Assembly: GCF_020379485.1 (NCBI RefSeq)
Contig: NC_063447.1
Location: forward strand, 57,587,452 to 57,651,451
Source: Brassica napus
Lineage: Eukaryota > Streptophyta > Magnoliopsida > Brassicales > Brassicaceae
DNA: 64,000 nt
Direction of reading: 5' to 3'
A program made the translations under genes and the position numbers. Positions within the stretch are counted from its first letter, which is position 1. Every line of letters begins with the position of its first letter. Positions 45,639-57,285 of this stretch are shown here, piece after piece. The notes beneath the pieces were generated by a model. That model was not told the DNA's origin. It was given only the letters and a program-made list of their open reading frames with translations, and made no database searches.

Positions 45639-48117
45639 TATAAATATAAAAGTGATCTACAAAATAAATTAGCGTATATCATTTAGTAAAAATGATAGAA
45701 TACGAAATCGAAATAAGAATCAAATACATAAGTCTGGTTATAAGTCGGCTATCAAATCTCTATAATATTATTTGAGAAGTCAGTTTCCTATGTGTCACTC
45801 TCACGTTAACTCTCACGATGGTTGATTACACAGATACCCTTAATGAATTAATCTACTTTTAAAATACTATTTTTTTTAGTTTTCTTTTTAAAAATTTCCA
45901 AAAAATTTACACATATAATAAAAAAGGAAATTTATTATAAAGTTAAAAAAAAAAGAGAATTGAAAAACGAAAATATATGTAAATATAATATGATTTCATA
46001 AAAAAAAGGAAAGTTCACAAAATAGTAATATTACATTTAAAAAATATTTTTAAATAACATAAAATATAATTTTGAAATAATAAAATACTTTCTTTATATT
46101 TATATTTTCTTAGATGAAAATTATAAATTTCTATATAATGTGATTTCATTAAAAACAATTTACACCGATAATCTTGATATTAGAAAAAAAAATATTATTT
46201 CTTTTAAAACATAATTTTAAACAATACAAAAAAAAAATCAAATTAATAAAAATATTTTTATATATCTATATATTTTCTTAGATGATTACATAAAATAATT
46301 AAGTAACATAAACTGATATATGTTTAATTGTCTAAAGATAGTTTATAATTAGTAATATTCAAATGTTTTTTTTTTCATATATTTAGTTGACTATAATATC
46401 TTTCAATTACAGAAAAAAAAATATTGATAATATATATTTTGCTTATATAATATTATTTTTAAATACAATCACAATTTTTTTTATTGCTTATTTTTAAGAG
46501 ATATTAAAAAAAAACTAAAAATAATTTTCAAAATAAACATCGTTTGATCAAATAGTTACAAAATAGTTTAATGAGGTAGATATATTATATTTTATCATTA
46601 TTAAATTTATTTTTTTCTTAATATTAAATTTGCTTTTAAATTTCTTTTTTTTATGTTTGTAACTTAATAGAACCATAATCAAAATACCAAAGCAAATCAG
46701 AATTCTCATTTTTAAGATTATTTAAAATAAATTTTAGTCTCCATTCAATAAATCAAAGGCATAAAGTTATTTAAAATTTATAAAATATTTTAATTATTGT
46801 AAATATTGATATGTGCTCATGAGCTTTCAAAATGTATCAGCTACTTACGCATGTAACTTCGTATTGATCATCGTTTTATTTTTGAATATTTTTTTTACAA
46901 ACATCAACATATAATTTGACAATTATTATGAAAATACATGCACATTTAACTTAATTATAATAAAAATAATTATACTTTATTTTGAATTTGAAAGAATATA
47001 TGTAACTCAATATACTTACAACGTGAGTGATTCGACTAATCCAACTTATATCTAAAATCATAGATTTAACTACGATAAGAATATATAATTTTATAAGAAT
47101 AGTAATTTATTTTATAAATATAAATCATAGGACAACTCAAAGCATATTAAAAATGAAAATAAAATATTATTCAACTGTTACAATTTAGTTCTTTTGTAAA
47201 ATTTATATATATGCATGAGACTTCAAAATATTATCTTTTCGTTATATTAATTTATATAATTTGGAATCAGACACTTCAGTTTACTTTTTTTTATTTCATT
47301 CTAAGCATAATATATCTTAAGTTATACATAATCTTCATAAAATATATTCACATATCTAAGACAACAACCACCTAAATGCAAATAAGAAATTAACCAAAAT
47401 TTTAATATATGGAATAAAAATATTACAGTTGAATTCATAGATGCAATCCAATTTACCCAAATGATAACTAAATCGACTAAAAACAACAAAATCGATTAGA
47501 TATAACATTAAAATATCATATGTATAATTAAAGTAACATAATATTATTAATATAAATGATGCATATAAATTATAAATTAATTAAAATTAAAAGTAAGTAG
47601 CAATCAATTTTTATAATATATTTACTTTAAAAATATTTATATTCGTGCATGAGTCCCCTAGTACACATATTAAGTCTGGTTATAACTCGGCTATCAAATA
47701 CACATATTAAGAAAATAATTAAGTTTTCTATATTACTTTATTAGAATTCCACATTATTTGGATCAATAAATAAGGTAAAGATAAGGATTGAACTTATTTT
47801 TAATATATAAAATGTAAAACTGATATTCATATTGAAACAAATTTTAAAATACAAAATACTTATATGAAACAGAAGGAGAATAACTAAAGTATTTTAGATC
47901 ACAAACTGAAAACTAAAACCCTAAAAAATTAATAGAAAGACAGTAAAATTTAACACCACAAAGAGAAAAGGTGCAAAAATATTAACTTGGAAGCTAATTT
48001 GCTAAAGATTAATATCAAATAAATAATTATCATACAATAACCAAAATATAGAAAAAATACAATACATGTCTAGATTATAAATTTTTAGATACAAAAATTA
48101 TATTAATAAATGAAATG
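45639..48117. other. Very AT-rich DNA without genes
   Basis: No coding region, splice pattern or terminal repeat could be supported over about 2.5 kb. The words aagtctggttataa and tcggctatcaaat occur together near 45731 and again near 47673, a dispersed direct repeat of unknown origin. Confidence 0.5.
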
Positions 48118-48489
48118 GAGAAATACCCTTAGATAGCCCTAAAATGTTTTTGTCACTAATATAGCCCTTAAGAATCAAAATAATCAAAATGTTTCATTAA
48201 AGAGATAAATATACACTTATACATACAAGGTTAACTATTCTAGATATTAAGGTTGAAAGTTAAGGGGTGGAGTTTAAAATTTTGAAAATTAAAAAATAAA
48301 TATTAAAAATATTTTTTTATAAATAGTTTTAAAAATCATTTTTGAATTTCAAAAATAAAATTTGAAAAAAAAATAAAAAGTTCAAATTTGAAAATATATA
48401 ATTCAAAATTATAGAGTTTTTTTTATATATATATTAGGGGTAGAAGTGTCTTTGGCTATTTAATAAAATTTATTTTGGTAATTTTTCTC
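48118..48489. mobile_element. Possible MITE with gagaaat ends
   Basis: The left end gagaaatacccttagatagcc and the right end, read inward, gagaaaaattaccaaaataa share a short inverted motif; both then carry tagcc and tctacccct-like words. Such ends are common in Brassicaceae repeats. A target duplication was not clear. Confidence 0.35.
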
Positions 48490-48517
48490 AGCAAAGATAA
48501 CAAGGAATTTAGATAGA

Positions 48518-50389
48518 ACTAGTGTTTGCCCTGTGCTGCACACAGGAAATATTCTTTTCTTACTAAAATAAAGGTTTAGTTATATATAGACATACTTTTC
48601 ATGTGTAAAACTTAGTTGAAAATAAACACACTAAATATCTACACATTTATCATTTATTAACAGTAAACACAAAAATTAAAATATTAGTTTAAAGGTTTCT
48701 TAATTATTTTGTTTGTGTTTTGAACATTTTATATATGTGCTTTTCCAGTAATTCATCCATCATGTAATTAATCTAGTGATTCATTGAGATTTTAAAATAA
48801 AAATTTGTGCTAATTTTGAATTAGGGTTTTAAATGGAGGGAGTAGGGTACACTCATACCCAGTTTTCGATTTAGAATTTCTTGTTTTTTTTTTCTTTTTT
48901 TTTCTAGACATCAGATTATGAGTTTCTTTGTTATTTGTTGTCAAATTTATGAAATATAGGATAAGAGTAAGAGAAGAAAAGATCGTGGATGAATAAAAAA
49001 TAGTGGGTAGTTATATTTTTTTCCTTTTTCTAATCATTATTTTGCTTTTAAGAACTATTTTGTTTTAATTATTTTTTTAAAAAAATTAATCAAATCTCTT
49101 TTAAATAATAACATATACACCAAAATATAAAATATAGTTAAACTTTATCTCATCCACTAACTTTATTCAATGATTTCATACATAATAAAAATTACTTATT
49201 TTAACATAATATAAATTTGGATGTAATGAATCTAGTTACAATTTTATTGACTGTTTTTATTTTATCTATAGTTTTAAATAACAATTTTGTTGACATTTCT
49301 TGGTTAATTACCTTTTTTAAAAAAAAAGTTCACACTAAAACAAAATAAACCTACATTGGTTCTTTCGATAGTTTGTTGAATTTTCAAGATTTTTCAAAAT
49401 AAACCTAATTGTTAATATTATAAAAATAATAATCTAAAAGGAAATTTTTTTTTTTGAAATAACACATGATTTTGACTAACCAACATTCACCACTTAAATT
49501 GTCAAAATTAATTTTCAGCATCAAAGATCAAGGTATGGCTCCATTGTCAAAAATATGTTAAATGGCCTTAATTTTTTAAGGACTATAAAGTAAATAATTA
49601 TTTTACTTTCTAGTTGTCAAACTTTTTGCATCACCTTTGTAATCCAGCGTCTTCAACCTTCTCAAAGTTTACTGTAGAGCAGATCTGTCCAAAAAATTTT
49701 CTTATCCTTCATATATGGTTTTATTGAATCAGTTTTTATTTCTTATACCAAACTGCACTGCAGTAAGCAAAAATAATTTGTAAACTAAACAATTTTTTTT
49801 TGTAACTGAAATTTTTGGTATTTTGTTACCTGCAAATTCTAGAAGCCTGCAACAAAATTAATCTCTCTCTGTCGTGATTTAAACTCAACCGCCAACCAAC
49901 TGTTGCTTTGAGAAAGGTTCAAAGACGAATGTTTTCCACTGTCTGATCTGAAAAATGTGATGATCATGAACTTTTAAGTAGTAATCCAGGTGATGAATAA
50001 AAAAATTGAATTGGTATAGACATAAGAAAGTAGATATGAAAAAGCAGGTCGAGAACTTGAGATCAAAATTGAAAATTTAGAAGAGATGAAAGGATCTTCG
50101 ATTTTGCATGTTTGATAACAGAGAGAATAGAAAAGTCAGAAAAAATAAATAGAAAATAAATTTGTTGATAAGAATTTATATAGGGGAAGAAAACAGTTTT
50201 TAATCGTGATCAATTTACTTTGAACGTGAATGCAATATTATGATAGAAATTATAAATGAATTGCTGAAAATTAGGGATCCGAATGTTGATTTTTTAGTTG
50301 ATTATTTTTTATTATTTGTAAAGCATTTTCTACTTGTCAAAATTTGATTTGTCAAGTGATTTATGTATTAAACTTTAATACATAAGGGA
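48518..50389 (-). mobile_element. Non-autonomous Helitron, both ends visible
   Basis: On the minus strand it begins TCCCTTATGTATTAAAGTTT at 50389, preceded by A. It ends with the hairpin cctgtg/cacagg (48546-48530) and CTAGT at 48522-48518, followed by T. The 1,872-bp body has no Rep/helicase gene and no supported coding region. It landed a short distance from the 3' end of a K-box-like pseudogene copy. Confidence 0.85.
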
Positions 50390-50557
50390 TATAGCAAAAC
50401 CATATCGAGTCAGTCTTTAGTTTAATCATATCATCATATCACCAGAGAGACATAACACAGTCAGGAAAACAATAAAATTATCTTTAAGTACATAGTCACA
50501 AAGACTCTCTTTATTAAACAAAACGATTCCAACTCTCTTAATGTCACGAGCCAAGAA
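50390..50557. other. 3' flank of K-box-like copy D
   Basis: The words atagcaaaaccata, tcaccagagagacataacaca and gtcacgag match the 3' flank of the copy at 55618-57285, so this belongs to the same duplicated unit. Confidence 0.55.
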
Positions 50558-52735
50558 CCTGGCCACCTATAAAGTCACGATCATATCTGTACCGGGGAGA
50601 TTGGTTCCTTGGTGAAAAAGAAAAAAAAAATTGTCAGGAAAAGAAGGAGAGATAGTTTTAACTTTTAAGCAATTCTAGAAAAAAACAGAGTGGATAAAAT
50701 AATATATGTTACCTTGTTGACCGGCCTTGCACGTTTTATCTTCTTCATATCTCCGGCTTTCAACAAACCACGCGTTATCTCAAAGCTAAACACCGACAGT
50801 TCAAAGTAACCCATACCGTCGAGCTCTTTAGTCTTTACCAATCATTCTCCTGCAATGAGCACCAAACCCCAACAACAATGAATAAGACGGACACAGAAAA
50901 AACCTTTTTAAAAAAAATTTCTCACCAAATCTTGGATAACTTGTATATATTAGAGCCTTTGTTTTACAGATCTGCGTGTAGTTCTGTAGAAGAACAAATA
51001 AGTCAGGTGAGAACCAAAATCAAAAACGAACGAAACCAAACCCTAAGCTAGAGAAATATCTGAGATTAGATTACCTAAAGTATGTGGACATCTCTCTCGT
51101 CGGGCTTCCGTTTCCCAATTAGAGCATGATTAACCCACAAAACCATTAGAGTCTCTTAATGAATATTTTAGTAATTAAACGTAACTAAGAACTCTAGTTA
51201 AAAGATACAATGATTTTTCACTCTGATGCTAGTTTCTTATTTAGGGTAGAAACAAAAAACAGACAAGAAAGCAAATTAGAAACAAGGAAGTTGCAGAAAC
51301 AATCTCAAATGAAGTTACTGCAGCTGAGAATTGCAGGAAAGAGTATCCTAACATTTTACCATAGGTGAATGATTAATCGTCTCTACATCCTAGCTCCATA
51401 AAACTAATTGAATCTACTGGGATTACTTCTTATTATAACTATGCTATGATGGAACTACTAATCTAGATGATGATTCTAAACTCTAATGAGAAAGACCAGT
51501 GCTCTCTGTAAACAAGATAAGTACGAGAGCAAACATAATAACTCAAGATACCTTTTATCGATACAATCTACACAAAAGAACTCTCTTCCACAACTCAAAC
51601 AGCTAACCAAATCCTCACATCCTCTGGTTCCACACCAATGGCACCTCTTTTTGGCCTTAACCAATTTTCCATTGAAAGGAACCACCTTTACAGAAAATCA
51701 CACAAAAGCAAAATTAAGAAACTAAATGTGTATACAGAAAAGTGTAAAGCTTTAAGTTTTTTTTTCAATTACCTGCATTTTCCAAAAAGGTATAGGTTCA
51801 ATATTCTTAGACCTGAATCTTCTCTTAGTCAAAGAAACAGGTTCTTCACCTACTCTAACATCACAAGGAGAAGGAGATGACACATTGCTTGTAGTCGGAG
51901 AAGGTGGAGAAATAGCCAAATTAAATCCCTACCCTTTAAAGCCATTGGCCATTCCTGAGCTTGTATTGGTGTTGGCTCAGTAAATCCCAGCTAAGCAATT
52001 GCGTTGAAAATGTTATCTATCAAACAGATAATCAAAGAGATAAGTCCACAAAATTAAACCACTAAACCAGGAACAAAATAATCATAACTAGAGAATTTTA
52101 GGTGAACAAAGCAGCATACTTGCACTCACTAGAGGGAAATAGCATCGAGAATCTTATCTATCAAACAAATAATAAAAGAGATAAGTCTACAAAACACAAC
52201 CACTAAACCCACAAGACATGAACTGAGAAAAAGTGTTAAACAAAGAAGTCTATATGTTTGATAAAACAAAGCTACCAGCTCGGATAATCCATGAAAAGAT
52301 ACAACCTTTACACAAAACCCTAGCTTAATAGTGATAAAACATGCAATCTATGAAACTATGAGATCCGAAACAAGAGAAAATTTTCCCAGATTAGAAAATC
52401 AACGATCCAATCAAAATTCTCCAGAAAATAAAAAAATCAATTGAAGTCAGGATTTGAGGATATATAAACAAAAAGATCTCACAAAGAATATACAAAATCG
52501 GTACTGACCAGTTTGGCGTTGATATTCTTGTTTCCAGTGGTGCCCATGTTTGTTAATCTGAAGCTCGGGAAATCGAAAGAGGGAGAAGATAGAGCTCACA
52601 AGAGACGTCGCTTATGTTCCCTAATTAAGAGCCGTAACTTATGTTTATTGCCATTTTTTTAATTCTTATTAAACGAAGATGGTCTTAGTTTCGTTTTCAC
52701 GATCCCCTTTCACTTTCGCACAATGCCCTAAGTTA
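50558..52735 (-). pseudogene. K-box-like gene copy D, middle deleted and exon 1 split by an insert
   Basis: Pieces on the minus strand: exon 1 upstream part (52735-52690), exon 1 downstream part ending ctttag|gtaatct (about 51115-51070), exon 2 (near 50993-50935), then directly exon 9 (50849-50713) and the last exon (near 50612). Exons 3-8 are missing. In exon 9 an extra gactaaa after GGTAAA adds a frameshift and stop within the module. A roughly 1.57-kb insert separates the two parts of exon 1. No protein can be made. Confidence 0.8.
51552..51900 (-). pseudogene. Captured fragment of a JMJ25/KDM3-like zinc-finger gene
   Basis: Inside the insert that splits copy D, two exons remain in phase: an upstream exon ending at 51773 (VSLTKRRFRSKNIEPIPFW, then KMQ) and exon 51685-51552 (VVPFNGKLVKAKKRCHWC, then SCLSCGREFFCVDCIDKR). 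The spacing C-x2-C, C-x2-C, C-x2-C and the KKRCHWC context resemble the N-terminal RING-like finger of plant JMJ25/IBM1-type histone demethylases. An ADD-type finger is an alternative. The intron is retained, so it was captured from genomic DNA. The JmjC catalytic domain is absent. Confidence 0.5.
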
Positions 52736-52792
52736 AAGCCCATTAACTTAAAATAAATGAAAAAAAATAATATTTGAAAAATAAGGATTTTA

Positions 52793-54624
52793 GACCATCT
52801 CCATTGGTTAGAAACCCATTTAGGTTCTAATGAATAAATTAGTCTTTGATTGTATGATTTGACAAGTTTAGAACACTTTTTAGTCTAATTAATTTTCGGA
52901 TGGTCCATTGGAAGAACCTTGGTGAGGTTCTTAAAATTTTTTTTCTTTTAAATTTGAAAGATTGGATATCATAACATTAAAGAAAAGCATACATAAAAAT
53001 TAAAATAAAAATGACATAAAAACATATTAAAAATACAACTACAAATCGTAAACGAGAAGAAATGTGAAGAGATCAAAAGCTTGGAAATCAACCAAGAACC
53101 AAGAAAGATGAGAAGAGAAACAATTTCATCTTGCGACTTCCCACGAACTAAAGAACATGAGTTTCAAAACTCTAAATCATTGGACTGGAGCCGGAAAAAC
53201 TCAGCCAAAAACCTGTGATTAGAAACTATCAGCTGAACCGTTACACCAAAAACCAAGATAGAACACTCCTACTAAGCAGAACTCCCTTAACACGACACAC
53301 AACAGCTTAAACTGTCACACAAGGAACTGACCACAACGAAGACATCACCGCCTCTGTCCACCACGGACTGAAACAAAGCGAGAGCAACAACGGAGTGCTT
53401 CACATCTCCAAACACCAGCAAAAAGAAAGAATACCGCCGATATAGAACACTAACACATGAGAGAGCCTTTCTCGAAGTCTCCAGAAAACATCAGAGACGG
53501 GATGGTCGTCACCTCGAGGAGGAGCAAGAATCTCATAACCACGAGTGACGCCAACAGCCACACATCTGCCCGGATAAACCACCATATGACCGGAGACAAT
53601 ACATCAACTGCTGACGACTAGACAATACTTAACCAAAGGTTTGATGAACACGTTCAAGTGTGATCACACGAGAGACAATACATCAACAGCCACACGTCTA
53701 GTCATTAAACAACAAAGTAAAAGAAGCATACCTGACTCTTCAACATCCATTGAATCAACATGGCAATAATCTTCAACAATCTCTTTCACCTTTGTCTATG
53801 CAAAAATTCCATAACAAAAATTAGCATTGACTTTTCTCTTTGTTTCTTTTGTTCTTGGTTCAACAAACAACTTTCCATTAATCTAAATCCGAATACAACT
53901 CAGCATATTGTTTAACCAAGAATTGTCACCATAGAATAAAGCTTTAAATAAGATAAAGTTAACAGCTTTATCTTGCTTTCGAGTTATTGATTAAAAACTG
54001 TTTTTCTTTTTGGTTGTCGTACAGAACACAGAAAACGACATAAGAAGGAAACTCTGGTAAGAAACAAGTGTGGCTTGGGTCGTCGCGCCATAAACAATTA
54101 TTCTACAGAGATTCAGTGAAGAAACAAATCTAAAAGAGTTTTCAAACTCGCAGTTACCTCAAGCTGAAGAGCATAATCTTGGGCCAAAGCCTCGAAACCG
54201 CAAGGAATCGATTCTCCAGATTCGTCTATGCAATTACGGTGACGTACTCGAGCTCTTTCACGCGGCTGAGAATGGCGAAAAAAATCAAGGAATGAACAAG
54301 AAGAGAAAGAGAGAGGAGAGATAAAAACCTGTGAATCTCTTGAAGATCGAAGGATTCGTCATGTGGATGAACTTCCATGGCAAGAAGATCAAAAGACTTC
54401 GACAATATCGAAGAAATAGAGAACCGACTGAAGAAAGAAACACAAAAAAAATTTCCCTTCGTGTGAAACCAACAAGCCAATACCATATTGCCACGTATGG
54501 GGTTATTACCACTTCTACAACCTCCACATTTGGGACCGGTTCTCTCTCTTTATTTCATTTCTCATTTATTTTTTTCTCTTTTTTCATTTAGAACCCTTCA
54601 CTATATACTCCGATGGACTTGCTC
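52793..54624. mobile_element. PIF/Harbinger-like element with captured gene exons
   Basis: The ends are gaccatctccattgg on the left and, read inward, gagcaagtccatcgg on the right (11 of 15 bases agree). Both sides carry TTA (52790-52792 and 54625-54627), the 3-bp target site preferred by PIF/Harbinger elements. No transposase was found in 1,832 bp. The right half holds exons of a host gene. Confidence 0.55.
53732..54377 (-). pseudogene. Three captured exons of an unrecognised gene
   Basis: On the minus strand: ATG 54377 to 54329 (MEVHPHDESFDLQEIHR), 54265-54158 (RVKELEYVTVIA then a stop in frame; one frame over CIDESGESIPCGFEALAQDY then ALQLE), and 53795-53732 (TKVKEIVEDYCHVDSM). Each has good GT-AG borders. 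The frame change in the middle exon means the captured copy is broken. The content suggests a coiled-coil protein; I cannot name it. Confidence 0.5.
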
Positions 54625-55617
54625 TTAGATAGATGAAAAAAAGATGGCTAACTAAGTCAAAAGTGATAGCTACTACCTAGGTCACGAGTAGGACCGGTCT
54701 TGGGCAAAGCCTAACGAAACATTGATTTTAAGTCCCCAAAATTTTTGGAAAAAATTACACAAAAAAAACCTCTAAAAAATTTTTTAGGCCCCTAAATTTG
54801 CCAAAAAATATTTTAGCTGAAATCTTTAATAAGTCGCTTATAGAGGGCCCTGGGGATAAAATATTTTAACTCCTTGTTGAACAAGAAATAATGTCAGAAA
54901 AGAAGAAGAGAGAGAGGTGGAGAATTCGGACATCTCTCGCCTTGTTTAGTGGAGATGATCATTCTTTTAAGATGAGAAGAAAATTGATTCTTTCTTTCTG
55001 TGTTTACTGTTTATTTTCATTTTGAATGGTTGTTTTGATCTTTTGCAAAGAAATATAATCGTAGTTGTTAATCAATTGAAAGCTATACAGTAAGATGGAT
55101 TTAGATTGTATTTTTTTAATATGAAAACTTGGAATCTAGCACAACAAGCAAACCATACCAAGACTTGAAACTATAGAGCATTTCCATTGTGGAGATCTCA
55201 TCAGTTATATTAACAATATATAAAATAAAAATAATCAAAAATAGAAAAGAAGATAAGAAAGAGTTCTCAAATGAAAACTTGGGAAAACATTTTAATTCAG
55301 TAATTACAGTAAGTTAAAATCTTATAATTTATGATCTAGAACTTCAATACAAAAAATTTACCATTGGAAGAAATGCGCTTGGACTTTTTGAAGTACCTTC
55401 TAATATATCTTTATGGTATTACGGCGAAAATTCAATGGAGATATGGTATTGTCATTTTCATCCTTTGCTCATGGGTTTTATATAGAATCTAGCAAAACCA
55501 TAAGTCTTTAGTTTAAACATATCACCATAGAGACATAACACAAAGTGCCAGAACGAACCATAAAACTATATCCAATCTCTTAGTGTTGTCACGAGCGAAG
55601 AGAACCTGCCACCACCA
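54625..55617. other. Remnant of a further K-box-like copy and first unit of a long direct repeat
   Basis: Around 54885-54945 the last intron of the K-box-like gene (gttgaacaagaaataatgtc) runs directly into its first-exon region (ttcggacatctctcgccttg), so the body was deleted. Bases 55024-55400 recur with changes at 58521-58850. Bases 55480-55617 are the 3' flank of copy C. Confidence 0.55.
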
Positions 55618-57285
55618 TCATATCTGTCCCGGGGAGATTGGCTCCTTTGTGAACAAGAAAAAGAAATAGTCAGGGAAAGAAGGAGAGATACAGTTTTACA
55701 ATTCAGAAAAAAACAGAGCGGATAAACCTTACGTTGACCGACGGCCTTGGACGTTTTGTCTTCCCCATCTCTTCGTCACGTTTTATCTTCTTCATCGACA
55801 CAACTTTCATGATAGCACCCGATATCTCAAAGCTAAACACGAACAGCTCGGAGTAGCTCATACCGTCAAGCTCTTTACCAAGCATTCTCCTGCAATGAGC
55901 ACTTTCCAACAATGAAAAAGACAGAAGCAGGAACAAAAAAAAAAAAAAAAAAAAAATTAAAGAAAATTCTCACATACTGGTTGAAAAGACGTAGTCTCTC
56001 TTTCTCCATCTCCAGAGAGTCGATAGTCTCTCTTTCTCCATCTCCAGAGAGTCGATGTCCAACTTCTGCAAGAACAAGACAAAACGCAATTAATGTGAGG
56101 CGAGGGACAGAGGGACATTGAGGTGAGAATATGGGGGCATATAAACTCACCAATCTTTCAGGGTCATCGCTACGCCAAGGTTGGGTTTCTGGAGGGCTGA
56201 ATCCAGAAGAAGCAATATGTATAAGAAGAGGTGAACATGCATGGGGGCATCATAAACAAAACTAGCCTCTTCTTTTTTTTTTTTTTTTTATCATTTACCT
56301 GAGGCGGAATTCTCTAGCCTTGTTCCTCAAAGCTACTCTTCTCCCCGCTAGAAGGGATTGGTAGGCCAAATCTTCTTCTCTATTCTTTGAGTCCAGTCCG
56401 GTCCCCCCATAAGATCGTACTCAAAAGCTGAAATGGAGGGTGTCAAAATCGATATATTACACACAAAAAGGGTTAAAACTTTGAACTCAAGATGATTATC
56501 TTTACCTGCTTGGTTGTTATTTCCTCGTGTGCCTGAAACAAAAGGAAGGAAGGAAGGGTTATTATTAAACAAGAGTAGTCAAACCAAGATGAATTGGAGA
56601 AAACAAAAAAAACCCCAACAACATTGTCTAGTTGTTCGTCCACAATGCGGAAGCCCTCATCCAACATACTTCCAAGTGAAGCCAGCTCGGTGAAGCTCAT
56701 ATCGTCGAGACCGACACCATTCAGTTTCCTGAAATAATAATAATAAATGTTTCTATAAGCTTCAAGAAAGAAGCGGAAAAAAAAAATGAGGGAAAGAAGT
56801 AGGAGTCGTACTCGTTTGAAATCTGTAACAACTTGATCTCCTCTTGCTGCAAGAATGACACAGGAAATACTGTAAGAATAATAATTTAAAATGAACATCA
56901 TCGAGTCAGGTGTTACCAATTTTTGGATGTCTTGTAGACACTGGAGCCTTCGTTGTTCCGAGCCGCGTGTAGTTCTGTACATGAACAAATGAGTCAGGTG
57001 AGAACAAAAATCAACAACAACAAAACCAAACCCTAAGCTAGTCAGATTCTAGGATCCAGACCCTAAGTTAGTCAGACAACTAATTGAAATTCAATAGCTC
57101 TACCTGACAATCAAATCAACAACAACAACGAAATCAAAACCAAACGTAACTAGACATCTCTCGCGTCTTGCCATTCGCACATGCCAATCGCACGCGTTAC
57201 GAGCGTAATTTTGAATTTTGAACCAAATCAACAACAACGAAACCAAACCCAAGCTAGAGAAACATCTGATATATTACCTAGGCAT
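55618..57285 (-). pseudogene. K-box-like gene copy C, frameshifted
   Basis: All ten exons can be placed on the minus strand: 57285-57278 (start ATGCCTAG), 56974-56917, 56846-56812, 56728-56623, 56532-56506, then the exon near 56428, the next two, the exon near 55885, and 55644-55618. Most of it is close to identical to copy B. Exon 6 lacks one T in ctttttgag and one A in gagaaagaag; the first loss brings a TAG soon after. Exon 8 holds a 32-bp tandem duplication (55993-56024 and 56025-56056). The net change is +30 bases, so later exons return to frame. Both one-base losses are in homopolymers, so sequencing error is possible. Confidence 0.75.
55993..56056. repeat. 32-bp tandem duplication in exon 8 of copy C
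   Basis: The unit beginning agtctctctttctccatctc is perfectly repeated head to tail. It is single in copy B. Confidence 0.95.

Noticed and set aside
54650..54860. hAT-like element around aggaccggtcttgggc and gggccctgggg
   Set aside because: The words resemble plant repeat ends, but no convincing inverted repeat or 8-bp target duplication was found.
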